Shown here: positions 5,552-12,170 of the stretch, piece after piece
Position numbering within the stretch: position 1 is the stretch's first letter
Layout: each line of letters starts with the position of its first letter
Assembly (NCBI GenBank): GCA_027069035.1
Contig: JALXFI010000349.1
Span: 1-12,170, forward strand
Source of the DNA: a bacterium
GTDB lineage: Bacteria; Desulfobacterota; GWC2-55-46; S146-80; JALXFI01
Direction: 5' to 3'
DNA length: 12,170 nucleotides
Translations under genes and position numbers: made by a program
The notes under the pieces: generated by a model
Told to the model about the DNA's origin: nothing
What the model saw: only the letters and a program-made list of their open reading frames with translations
Database searches by the model: none

Positions 5552-6843
5552 TGATATCGCGTTATACAAGAGAAGAGATGGGCAGGATATGGGAGCCTGA
5601 GAATATATTTCGCAAGTGGCTCGATATAGAGATATCGGTTTGCGAGGCATGGGCGGAGCTTGGCAAAATCCCTCAAAAATCCTTAAAGACAATAAAGGAG
5701 AAGGCGGCCTTTGATGTAAACAGGATTGGAGAGATAGAGAGGGAAGTAAAACACGATGTGATAGCCTTTCTTACATCCGTCTCCGAAAATGTGGGTGAGG
5801 ATGCCCGTTATATACACATGGGGCTTACCTCTTCGGATATCCTTGACACGGCGCTCGGGTTGCTTTTAAAGGAGGCATCTGAACTTATTATCAAGGATAT
5901 AGAGACCCTTATGAATGTGATAAAGGAAAGGGCGTTTCAACACAAGGATACCCTTATGATAGGCAGAACCCACGGCATACACGCCGAACCCATGACGCTT
6001 GGCTGGAAGTTTGCGATATGGTATGAGGAGATGAAGAGGAATCTTTCAAGGATGGAAAGGGCAAAGGATGTTGTAAGCTGCGGAAAACTCTCAGGTGCCG
6101 TGGGCAATTATGCCCACATCCCACCCTCTGTTGAGGAATTTGTCTGCAAAAGGCTTGGACTTGAACCTTCGCCCGTATCTTCACAGATACTTCAGAGAGA
6201 CAGGCATGCAGAGTTTTTTACAACCCTTGCCATTATCGCCACATCGCTTGAAAGGTTTGCCGTTGAGATAAGACACCTTCAAAGGACCGAGGTCTTTGAG
6301 GCGGAGGAGTTCTTCTCAAAGGGACAGAAGGGTTCGTCCGCTATGCCGCATAAAAGGAACCCCGTGCTTTCCGAGAACATTTGCGGTCTTGCAAGGCTTG
6401 TCCGTTCACATGCGCTGGCGGCGATGGAGGATATCCCCTTGTGGCACGAAAGGGATATAAGCCATTCTTCCGTTGAAAGGGTTATTGCGCCTGACAGCAC
6501 CATCCTTATGGATTTCATGCTCAGCAGGATGGCCGGCATTTTAAAGAACCTTACCATCTATCCTGAGAATATAAAGAAAAATCTTGAACTCTTAAAGGGA
6601 CTTCCATACTCTCAACGTGTGCTTTTGGGGCTTGTAGAAAAGGGGCTTACAAGAGAAGACGCCTACAGGGTCGTTCAAAGATGCGCAATGAAGGTGTGGG
6701 AAGAGGGTGTTGAGTTTTTTGATGCACTCACCCATGACGATGAGCTTTCAGAACATATGACAGAAGATGATATAAAGCTTTTTTTTACGCCTGAAAACTA
6801 CACAAGGCATACCGAGGAGGTCTTTAAAAGGGTATTTATTTAA
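5551..6843 (+). CDS. purB: Adenylosuccinate lyase
   Basis: PurB cleaves SAICAR to AICAR plus fumarate, and adenylosuccinate to AMP plus fumarate, in purine synthesis; it is a cytosolic homotetramer of the fumarase/aspartase superfamily. At 430 residues it has the usual bacterial length. Visible motifs: IHMGLTSSDILDT (88-100), IGRTHGIHAEPMT (137-149) with the general-acid histidine region around H141/H144, and superfamily signature GSSAMPHKRNP (261-271), whose serines form the catalytic flexible loop. The ATG at 5551 follows a strong GAGGAGGAG (5536-5544) and overlaps the stop of ATPase subunit D by one base, so it is probably the last gene of that transcript. Its stop lies 2 bases from the convergent HD-GYP gene. 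Confidence 0.96.
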   Translation: MISRYTREEMGRIWEPENIFRKWLDIEISVCEAWAELGKIPQKSLKTIKEKAAFDVNRIGEIEREVKHDVIAFLTSVSENVGEDARYIHMGLTSSDILDTALGLLLKEASELIIKDIETLMNVIKERAFQHKDTLMIGRTHGIHAEPMTLGWKFAIWYEEMKRNLSRMERAKDVVSCGKLSGAVGNYAHIPPSVEEFVCKRLGLEPSPVSSQILQRDRHAEFFTTLAIIATSLERFAVEIRHLQRTEVFEAEEFFSKGQKGSSAMPHKRNPVLSENICGLARLVRSHALAAMEDIPLWHERDISHSSVERVIAPDSTILMDFMLSRMAGILKNLTIYPENIKKNLELLKGLPYSQRVLLGLVEKGLTREDAYRVVQRCAMKVWEEGVEFFDALTHDDELSEHMTEDDIKLFFTPENYTRHTEEVFKRVFI

Positions 6844-6845
6844 AT

Positions 6846-8054
6846 TTACAGATATCTTTGCGGTTCTATACCCCACGATTCAGGGTTCTCTTCGTGCAGT
6901 ATCCTGTCCTTAGCTTTCGGCTTTGAGAGGTCTATGTCATAGGGTGTTATAAACTGTTTTTTATTTGAGTCGTAAACGGCGTTTACTACCGGTTCAAGGG
7001 CGCTCTTTACGCCCGGTTCGGTGACAATACCCAAAAATCCGCTTTCAAGCCTTACCAGTGTGCCGACAGGGTATATGCCGACACATCTTATAAATATTTC
7101 TGTCATAGTGCGGTTGAAGATGGACTCCCTGCTCCACTCGAAAAGCTTTCTTAACACCTCTGCTGGTTCGCTTGCATTGTGGTAGCACCTGTTTGAGGTC
7201 ATGGCATCATAGACATCCACTATGGCCGCCATATGGCCATATTTGCTTATCTCGTTTCCTTTTAGCCCCCTCAGGTAACCGGAACCGTTGTACCGTTCAT
7301 GATGCTGAGAGGCCGCAAGTATGGATACAGACGATATGCCTGGAGTTTGTGAAAGTATTTTTTCGCTGTATCCGACGTGGTTTTTTATTATTTTAAACTC
7401 CTCATCCGTGAGTTTCCCCTGTTTATTAAGTATCTTGTCCGGTATCTTCATCTTGCCTATGTCATGAAGGAGCGCACCGATGCCGATCTTTTTTATCTCG
7501 CTTCGTTCAAGATTTAGGAATTTTGAAAAGGTTATCATCAGAGCGCTTACGCTGACCGAGTGCTGAAATGTATATTCATCTTTTTGTTTCAGCCTGCTTA
7601 AAGTTATAAGCGCGTTGCTGTTTCTGAGGATCGAGTCTATCATCTTATCCACGGTATTGCTTACCTTTTCAACCTCTATCTGTTTGCCTAACCGCACATC
7701 GTTCATTATGTTGCTTACTATTAGTTTTGCTTCTTTCTTTACATTCTTTGCTTCGGATATCTCCTGTCTTGTGGAGATGTTTTCATCTTTTTTCTCTTCA
7801 TTTTTAACAAGCTTTTCAAGATTTTCCTGAGTTTCCTTTTTTACCTCCTCCGCGCTCGGGGCGGAAGGCAGATCCAGCCCCTTTTCCGTATCTATATACA
7901 CATCCTTTATGCCGTGGTCTAATATCTTTCTTATAATCTTCTCGTCTTTTATCCTTATCTTGTTGCTTAAAAAGGGGTGTTCCATCCATCCGCAATTAAG
8001 GTCGTGGATAAACATTCCCTTTTTTAGCTGACTGGTTTTGACCTTTTTAATCAT
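6846..8054 (-). CDS. HD-GYP domain protein with N-terminal DUF3391, probable cyclic-dinucleotide phosphodiesterase
   Basis: This 402-residue protein would hydrolyse cyclic di-GMP or a related dinucleotide. Residues 1-60 (KKGMFIHDLNCGWMEHPF, then IRKILDHGIKDVYIDTEKG) resemble the DUF3391 N-terminal domain that often precedes HD-GYP. Residues 65-115 are a charged linker. The HD-GYP domain runs from about 125 to 330: H165 in FQHSVSVS, HDIGK (197-201), H226, HHER (251-254), then NGSGYLRGL (256-264) and D280/D283. The metal ligands look intact. The motif reads GYL where the family has GYP; one base change (CTG, minus-strand codon at 7272-7274) separates Leu from Pro. The C-terminal PVGTLVRL segment and WGIEPQRYL tail are usual for this subfamily. 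No transmembrane segment is seen, so it is probably cytosolic. It is divergent from the ChaN-like gene and convergent with purB. Confidence 0.88.
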   Translation of the reverse strand: MIKKVKTSQLKKGMFIHDLNCGWMEHPFLSNKIRIKDEKIIRKILDHGIKDVYIDTEKGLDLPSAPSAEEVKKETQENLEKLVKNEEKKDENISTRQEISEAKNVKKEAKLIVSNIMNDVRLGKQIEVEKVSNTVDKMIDSILRNSNALITLSRLKQKDEYTFQHSVSVSALMITFSKFLNLERSEIKKIGIGALLHDIGKMKIPDKILNKQGKLTDEEFKIIKNHVGYSEKILSQTPGISSVSILAASQHHERYNGSGYLRGLKGNEISKYGHMAAIVDVYDAMTSNRCYHNASEPAEVLRKLFEWSRESIFNRTMTEIFIRCVGIYPVGTLVRLESGFLGIVTEPGVKSALEPVVNAVYDSNKKQFITPYDIDLSKPKAKDRILHEENPESWGIEPQRYL

Positions 8055-8198
8055 AAAAACTACCGAGCATGTATATATGTTAATTCTTTACACTTTTCAC
8101 CTGCCGTATGGAAAACCTTTTACAAAATGACAAATCTATGGCAATCCCTGGTTTGAGTGTGTTAACATGTTATGAAAAAAATACAAGGGGAATATATT

Positions 8199-9461
8199 AT
8201 GATAAATCGTTATAGCATTTTTGTACTGGCTCTTATTATGTTTGCATACGGATGCGGGATAAAGAACCCTTCTATATTTTCTCATGAATCCCCCTATCAT
8301 CCTATAAATGTACTTGAAAAGGGCAAGATACTTCATGTCCCGACCGGAGCTTTTGTTTCACAGGATGATCTGCTCTCATATATTACAAATACACATATCG
8401 TATATATCGGAGAATTTCACGATAATCTTGAGCATCACAAGATACAGCTTGATATTATAAAGGCGCTTTATAATAAATTCCCGGGCAGGGTATCGGTGGG
8501 TATGGAGATGTTTTCAAGACCCTCACAGCCTGTACTCGACAAATGGGTGGACGGAAAGCTTGATGAGAAGGAATTTTTTAAGGAATGGACAAAGAACTGG
8601 AGCGGGTATTACGACTACTACAGGGCTATACTTGTCTATCTTCGTGACAATAAGATACCTCTTATAGCCCTTAATGCCGATAAGAAGCTGGTTGACAGTA
8701 TAAGCCAACAAGGCATAGAGAACCTGCCGCCTGAACTTAAAAGTCAACTGCCTGATATAGACAGGAGCGATCCATATCATCGTGCGATGACAATGGCGAT
8801 ATTTGGAGATCCTCGTCATGGCACAAAAGAGGTCTTTGAAAAATTCTATGAGATACAGCTTCTGTGGGAAGAGACAATGGCCGAAACGATTGCTAATTAT
8901 CTTAAGAGTAAAGAAGGCAAAGGCAGGTATATGGTTGTGCTTACGGGGGGAGGACATATAAACTATGGTTTCGGGATACCAAAGCGTGTGTTCAGAAGAT
9001 TGCCTGAACCATATACAACTGTGCTGCTTAATACGGCGGCCCATGAGGTTGACAAAAAGACTGCGCGTGAAAAAGGGATAAAGTTTTTAAAGGTAGACCT
9101 CCCAAGCGTCCCCCTTTATGTGGCGGATTTCGTATGGGCTACAGGATACGATACACTTAAGGGTAAGAAGCCGATGCTTGGCATACACTTTAGCGATAAA
9201 GACGGCAAGGTCACTATAACGGGTATTCTTCCTAAATCTCCTGCTGAAAACGGTGGATTAAAGACGGGTGACGTGATAGATGGTTTTGATAATGAGGCCG
9301 TTAAAGATAGCTCTGACCTTATTTATCTTATAGGGTTAAAGAAGTTTGGCGACACCGCGGTTGTGTCGGTATTAAGGGACGGTGAGAAAAAGGATTTTAA
9401 GGTAAGTTTTGTTAAGAAACAGGATGGGTCTGAAGGGCTTTCGGAGCAAACTCAACCATAA
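8199..9461 (+). CDS. ChaN-like lipoprotein with C-terminal PDZ domain
   Basis: From ATG at 8199 the product is 420 residues. This start is preferred over ATG 8172 because CAAGGGG (8184-8190) lies 8 bases upstream, while 8172 has no such site. Residues 1-18 form a lipoprotein-like signal (INRYSIFVLALIMFAYG) with Cys19; the lipobox AYGC is imperfect. The main domain resembles ChaN (DUF399): IGEFHDNLEHHKIQ (70-83), SVGMEMFSRPSQP (99-111), YYDYYRAILVYLRDNKIPLIALN (about 137-159) and GGGHINYGFGIP (250-261). Known ChaN is a haem-binding lipoprotein linked to iron uptake. Residues from about 325 to 405 form a PDZ domain (LGIHF, ILPKSPAENGGLKTGDVIDGF). Its role and substrate are unknown to me; no haem-uptake genes are adjacent. 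The stop lies 8 bases from the convergent prmA stop. Confidence 0.85.
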   Translation: MINRYSIFVLALIMFAYGCGIKNPSIFSHESPYHPINVLEKGKILHVPTGAFVSQDDLLSYITNTHIVYIGEFHDNLEHHKIQLDIIKALYNKFPGRVSVGMEMFSRPSQPVLDKWVDGKLDEKEFFKEWTKNWSGYYDYYRAILVYLRDNKIPLIALNADKKLVDSISQQGIENLPPELKSQLPDIDRSDPYHRAMTMAIFGDPRHGTKEVFEKFYEIQLLWEETMAETIANYLKSKEGKGRYMVVLTGGGHINYGFGIPKRVFRRLPEPYTTVLLNTAAHEVDKKTAREKGIKFLKVDLPSVPLYVADFVWATGYDTLKGKKPMLGIHFSDKDGKVTITGILPKSPAENGGLKTGDVIDGFDNEAVKDSSDLIYLIGLKKFGDTAVVSVLRDGEKKDFKVSFVKKQDGSEGLSEQTQP

Positions 9462-9469
9462 TAGCCGTT

Positions 9470-10336
9470 TTATCTTTTATTAAACAATATTCCGATCCAC
9501 TCATCCTTTCTTATTATCTCTGAGTGTTTTATCCCTTTGGTTTTAAGCAGTTGGATGATATTATTTCCCTGTTCCTTTAGAATGCCGGTAAGAACCGCTT
9601 TTTTATTACAAAACCTCAAGATGTCGTCTATTCTGTATTTTATGGCCTCTGCCGTAATATTTACTGCAACAAACGAAAAAGTCCCCTTCAGTTCATGAGT
9701 ATCCGTTAGTAAAAGATCTATATGCCCTGCCTCGTTGTTTTTTATATTCTTTTCTGCAACCTCGATGGCGATGGGGTCGATATCGGTTGCAACGACATCT
9801 TTGAACCCTAACTTTTTGGCTGCAATGGCGAGTATGCCTGATCCGGTGCCTATATCAAGAAAGCTTTTCATCTCGGCGTCTGATGCCACTTCCAATCTTT
9901 CAAGACATATTCTGGTAGTGGCATGATAGCCTGTTCCAAAGGCCATCCCGGGTTCTATGACTATTCTGAGCCTTTTGCCGTTGTATCTATGCCACGGGGC
10001 AAGAATGATCAGTTTTTTGCCGACCCTTATGGGTTTTATACTTTTTTTCCAGTTTTCCCCCCAATCCTTTATCGGGAGACGATTGATGTTGTAATCAATA
10101 CTACCGCTTATTTCAGCCCTTTTTAATACGCTTTCAACACTTTTTATTATATCCGTGATCTTCTTCTCTTCGGTTTTTTCAGAAAAATAGGCAATAAGTT
10201 CGTCCTCTTTTTCTTCCATTCCCGTGCTTCCGTGTTCAAACAAAGCGGCGGAGATGAGTTCAAAGGCATCTTCCGGCGCCTTAATATTCACCTTGTAATA
10301 GAATGTATCTTTATTTATTTTATTTGCATCGTACAT
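9470..10336 (-). CDS. prmA: Ribosomal protein L11 methyltransferase
   Basis: PrmA uses S-adenosylmethionine to methylate ribosomal protein L11. From ATG at 10336 it has 288 residues, close to the usual 290-300. An in-frame ATG at 10423 adds 29 residues, but that extension is built from ACTGAA-type repeat sequence and looks unlike the family N-terminus; neither start has a clear ribosome-binding site. Residues 12-21 (FYYKVNIKAP) start the L11-binding domain. KDWGENWKK (about 90-98) and IEPGMAFGTGYHATT (127-141) are PrmA signatures. The Rossmann methyltransferase domain has LDIGTGSG (160-167), TDIDP (184-188) and VNIT (225-228) in the NPPY/NI-like motif position. It is transcribed away from purC and has a long predicted leader (about 175 bases). 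Confidence 0.93.
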   Translation of the reverse strand: MYDANKINKDTFYYKVNIKAPEDAFELISAALFEHGSTGMEEKEDELIAYFSEKTEEKKITDIIKSVESVLKRAEISGSIDYNINRLPIKDWGENWKKSIKPIRVGKKLIILAPWHRYNGKRLRIVIEPGMAFGTGYHATTRICLERLEVASDAEMKSFLDIGTGSGILAIAAKKLGFKDVVATDIDPIAIEVAEKNIKNNEAGHIDLLLTDTHELKGTFSFVAVNITAEAIKYRIDDILRFCNKKAVLTGILKEQGNNIIQLLKTKGIKHSEIIRKDEWIGILFNKR

Positions 10337-10366
10337 TTCAGTATTTTTTTCAGTGCCTTCTGTGGT
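10337..10366 (-). repeat. Degenerate ACTGAA-type repeat immediately upstream of prmA
   Basis: Read on the minus strand, this is ACCACAGAAGGCACTGAA followed by AAAAATACTGAA, then the prmA ATG. It resembles the reverse complement of 1379-1405 (ACCACTGAAATCACTGAAG, then ACACAGAAG). The next 13 bases, ATGTACGATGCAA (minus 10336-10324), also occur at 1101-1113 beside the main array. A 13-base match alone could occur by chance in a window this size; it is the co-occurrence with ACTGAA units that suggests a shared repeat family. Confidence 0.5.
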
Positions 10367-10471
10367 TTTCCCCGTATGCGGTGGGATGAATGCCGAGTTG
10401 AGCTTCGCTCTCCGCATTATCATATATCTTGTTTCAGGCTTCTTGTATCTTGCATTTTCTCTTACAGGACT

Positions 10472-10497
10472 CCCAAAAACAGAGATAGGTTTTTGGG
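10472..10497. promoter_or_regulatory. 9-bp inverted repeat between prmA and purC
   Basis: CCCAAAAAC (10472-10480) and GTTTTTGGG (10489-10497) are perfect inverted repeats around an 8-base loop. An overlapping, competing inverted repeat, AGGTTT (10487-10492) with AAACCT (10499-10504), uses part of the same arm. The pair lies just upstream of the purC -35 box and inside the predicted 5' leader of prmA. It is not followed by a T-run in either direction, so it is not a typical terminator. It could be an operator or an RNA structure in the prmA leader. Confidence 0.5.
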
Positions 10498-10511
10498 GAA
10501 ACCTCTTTAGC

Positions 10512-10540
10512 TTTACACTTATAACTTAACATACTATAAT
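10512..10540 (+). promoter_or_regulatory. sigma70-type promoter for purC
   Basis: TTTACA (10512-10517), a 17-base spacer and TATAAT (10535-10540) give a near-consensus promoter with a single mismatch. Transcription should start near 10547, leaving a leader of about 20 bases before the purC ATG at 10569. This leaves no room for a riboswitch or attenuator in the purC leader. Confidence 0.75.
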
Positions 10541-10547
10541 GTGTCAA
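10518..10547 (-). promoter_or_regulatory. sigma70-type promoter for prmA, overlapping the purC promoter
   Basis: On the minus strand, TTGACA (10547-10542), an 18-base spacer and TATAAG (10523-10518) form a good promoter pointing towards prmA; TTATAA at a 17-base spacing is an alternative -10. Its elements interleave with the purC promoter, so RNA polymerase could probably occupy only one direction at a time. Predicted start near 10511, giving a leader of about 175 bases to the prmA ATG at 10336. Confidence 0.6.
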
Positions 10548-10568
10548 AATTTTATTGGGAGAAGATTG

Positions 10569-11285
10569 ATGACGGAAAAAAGGGAAAAGATATACGAAGG
10601 CAAGGCGAAGATAATATATGCCACGGATAACCCCGATCTTATAATTCAATTCTTTAAGGATGATGCAACGGCATTCAATGCTCAGAAAAAGGGTGTTATT
10701 GTAAATAAAGGCGTTATAAACAATGCCATTTCATCAAAGATTTTTAGTTATCTTGAAGACGGCGGCATACATACCCATTTTGTAAAGAAACTCTCCGACA
10801 GAGAGATGCTTGCAAAGAGGCTTGAGATCATTCCGGTAGAGGTTGTTGTAAGGAATGTTTCTGCGGGAAGTCTTTCCGGGAGGATGGGAATAGACGAAGG
10901 CATTGAGCTTCCACTTCCTGTCTTGGAGTTTTACTATAAAAGCGACGAGCTTGGCGATCCCATGATAAACGAATCCCATATCAAGGCATTTAACCTTGCC
11001 AAAGAGGGTGAAATGGATAAAATAAGGGATGTGGCGATGGATGTAAATAAACGGTTAAAGTCTTTTTTTGTACAAAGGGGTATTACGCTTGTAGATTTTA
11101 AAATAGAGTTTGGGCGTCACAGAGGCGAGGTGCTTCTTGGCGACGAGATCACCCCGGACGCTTGCAGGCTTTGGGATGCTGTGACAAGGGATAAAATGGA
11201 TAAAGACAGGTTCAGAAGAGACCTTGGCGGAGTGGAGGACGCCTATCTTAAGGTCTATGAAAGGGTTTGCGGTGTAAAAGGGTAG
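10569..11285 (+). CDS. purC: Phosphoribosylaminoimidazole-succinocarboxamide synthase (SAICAR synthetase)
   Basis: PurC joins CAIR and aspartate using ATP to form SAICAR, the step before PurB in purine synthesis. From ATG at 10569 it has 238 residues, the usual compact bacterial size. GGGAG (10557-10561) lies 7 bases upstream. An earlier in-frame ATG at 10539 falls inside the -10 box and is rejected. Motifs: KIYEGKAKIIYAT (7-19), the nucleotide-binding glycine-rich start; FNAQKKG (36-42); VVRNVSAGSLSGR (93-105); LVDFKIEFGR (174-183) and GDEITPDACRLWD (191-203), the SAICAR synthetase signatures. It has its own strong promoter, divergent from prmA. hflK follows on the same strand 48 bases later with no evident terminator, so read-through is likely. 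Confidence 0.97.
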   Translation: MTEKREKIYEGKAKIIYATDNPDLIIQFFKDDATAFNAQKKGVIVNKGVINNAISSKIFSYLEDGGIHTHFVKKLSDREMLAKRLEIIPVEVVVRNVSAGSLSGRMGIDEGIELPLPVLEFYYKSDELGDPMINESHIKAFNLAKEGEMDKIRDVAMDVNKRLKSFFVQRGITLVDFKIEFGRHRGEVLLGDEITPDACRLWDAVTRDKMDKDRFRRDLGGVEDAYLKVYERVCGVKG

Positions 11286-11333
11286 AATTTTGCGCCTTAT
11301 TGTTTTTTAAGGTTTAAGAGGGAGGAAGATATT

Positions 11334-12170
11334 ATGGCATGGTATGAAGATGGTAACGGCTCGGATCGATTTGGTAAGAAACCTCAGGAAGTGGATATTG
11401 TCCTAAAAAAGGTGGAAGGGTTTTTTAATGATTTTAAGAAAAGCCTTCCAGGCTTGGGCGTCCTGATAGTTGTTATTGTAGTGGGTATGATTGTTTATGG
11501 GGGCTTTTATACAGTGGCGCCTGAAGAAGTAGGTGTGGTTAAACGGTTTGGAAAGGCAGTAAGGGTTACCAAACCCGGCCCTCATTTCAAAGTGCCCTTT
11601 ATTGAGACGGTCTTAAAACCCAAGGTTACAACCGTGCATCGTCTTGAGGTTGGTTTCCGCACCATAGACCCAGGCCCACCGGCCAGGTATAGAAGGGTTG
11701 CGGAAGAGGCCAATATGCTTACCGGCGATGAGAACATTGTCTCGGTGGAGTTTATTGTGCAGTTCAAGATAAAAGACCCTTTTGACTTTCTCTTTAATTT
11801 CAGGGACAAGGTAAACACAATAAAAGACGCCGCTGAGGCTTCCATGAGAGAGATCGTTGGCAAGACACTTATTGACAATGTCCTTACCGAAGGCAGGTTT
11901 CAGGTTCAGCAGGAGACAAAAGCGCTGCTTCAGAAGATCCTTGATGAAAGGTACAAGGCAGGCATAGCCGTTGTCGCGGTGCAGTTACAGGACGTACTTC
12001 CGCCTGAGCCTGTCTCGGATGCATTCAAGGACGTGGCCAGCGCAAGGGAAGATAAGGAAAAGACTATAAAACAGTCGGAGGGTTTCAGAAACGACCTTAT
12101 ACCAAAGGCCAAAGGAGGAGCGGCAAAATTGATCAATGAAGCGATGGCATATAAGGAGTCGACTATAAAC
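11334..12170 (+). CDS. hflK: HflK-type SPFH/band-7 membrane protein, 3'-partial
   Basis: HflK partners HflC in a large inner-membrane complex that encloses and modulates the FtsH protease. The frame is open from ATG at 11334 to the window end, with 279 residues visible and the C-terminus missing. GGGAGG (11320-11325) lies 8 bases before the ATG. A short hydrophilic N-terminus (1-40; charged, with KKVEGFFNDFKK) is followed by one transmembrane helix (about 41-60, LGVLIVVIVVGMIVYGGFYT). The SPFH domain starts at VAPEEVGVVKRFGK (61-74). MLTGDENIVSVEFIVQFKIKDP (128-149) and VQLQDVLPPEPVSDAFKDV (216-234) followed by SAREDKEK are typical of HflK rather than HflC. HflC would be expected just beyond the window. 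Only the 5' end is present, so stoichiometric and regulatory details cannot be judged. Confidence 0.9.
   Translation, partial: MAWYEDGNGSDRFGKKPQEVDIVLKKVEGFFNDFKKSLPGLGVLIVVIVVGMIVYGGFYTVAPEEVGVVKRFGKAVRVTKPGPHFKVPFIETVLKPKVTTVHRLEVGFRTIDPGPPARYRRVAEEANMLTGDENIVSVEFIVQFKIKDPFDFLFNFRDKVNTIKDAAEASMREIVGKTLIDNVLTEGRFQVQQETKALLQKILDERYKAGIAVVAVQLQDVLPPEPVSDAFKDVASAREDKEKTIKQSEGFRNDLIPKAKGGAAKLINEAMAYKESTIN

Noticed and set aside
8060..8100. Promoter for the HD-GYP gene (GTGAAA-N17-TATATA on the minus strand)
   Set aside because: Only four of six matches in each box; too weak to annotate.
8160..8171. Overlapping palindromes TGTTAACA and AACATGTT upstream of the ChaN-like gene
   Set aside because: Only 8 bases each in an AT-rich region; chance is a sufficient explanation and no paired promoter elements are convincing there.
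10421..10456. Twelve-codon leader frame upstream of prmA ending ATGA over the long-form start
   Set aside because: No ribosome-binding site and it lies in repeat-like sequence; probably chance.
11290..11333. Terminator between purC and hflK (CCTTA ... TAAGG)
   Set aside because: A 5-bp AT-rich stem without a following T-run; not a credible terminator.

Overview
The window reads as chromosomal DNA of a free-living Gram-negative (diderm) bacterium of moderate GC. It encodes a bacterial V/A-type ATPase, housekeeping purine genes, an HflK-type inner-membrane protein and a ChaN-like lipoprotein. AGG, AGA, ATA and CTT codons are frequent. I cannot name the taxon; an uncultured anaerobic lineage such as a deltaproteobacterial or Nitrospirota-like group would fit, but this is a guess. 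No mobile element, phage, CRISPR array, tRNA or rRNA was seen.

Layout. Positions 1-5551 (+) hold the 3' half of a V-type ATPase operon in the order C (5' end outside the window), F, A, B, D. A 380-bp repeat-rich spacer (1039-1418) sits between C and F. Subunit A is split by a -1 frameshift at C-CCT-TTT-TAA (2379-2388), just upstream of its Walker A motif. purB (5551-6843) overlaps the D stop codon by one base. Then follow an HD-GYP protein (6846-8054, -), a divergently transcribed ChaN-PDZ lipoprotein (8199-9461, +), prmA (9470-10336, -), and, divergent from prmA, purC (10569-11285, +) and the start of hflK (11334 to the window end, +). Two convergent gene pairs end 2 and 8 bases apart.

How the genes work together. 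F, A, B and D form the soluble V1 head and central stalk, and C joins V1 to the membrane ring. Subunits I, K and E are expected upstream of the window. PurC and PurB catalyse successive purine steps (CAIR to SAICAR, SAICAR to AICAR), and PurB also converts adenylosuccinate to AMP. PrmA methylates ribosomal protein L11. The HD-GYP protein is a probable cyclic-di-nucleotide phosphodiesterase.

Most notable points: the frameshift in the catalytic ATPase subunit lies on a sequence matching the X-XXY-YYZ slippery pattern; a 9/10-bp tandem array with a 47-bp higher-order repeat interrupts the ATPase operon; a degenerate relative of that repeat appears to extend the apparent 5' end of prmA; and strong divergent, overlapping sigma70-like promoters sit between prmA and purC, with two mutually exclusive hairpins in the predicted prmA leader. 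None of these amounts to a clear new multi-gene system; the window is mostly well-known housekeeping genes.
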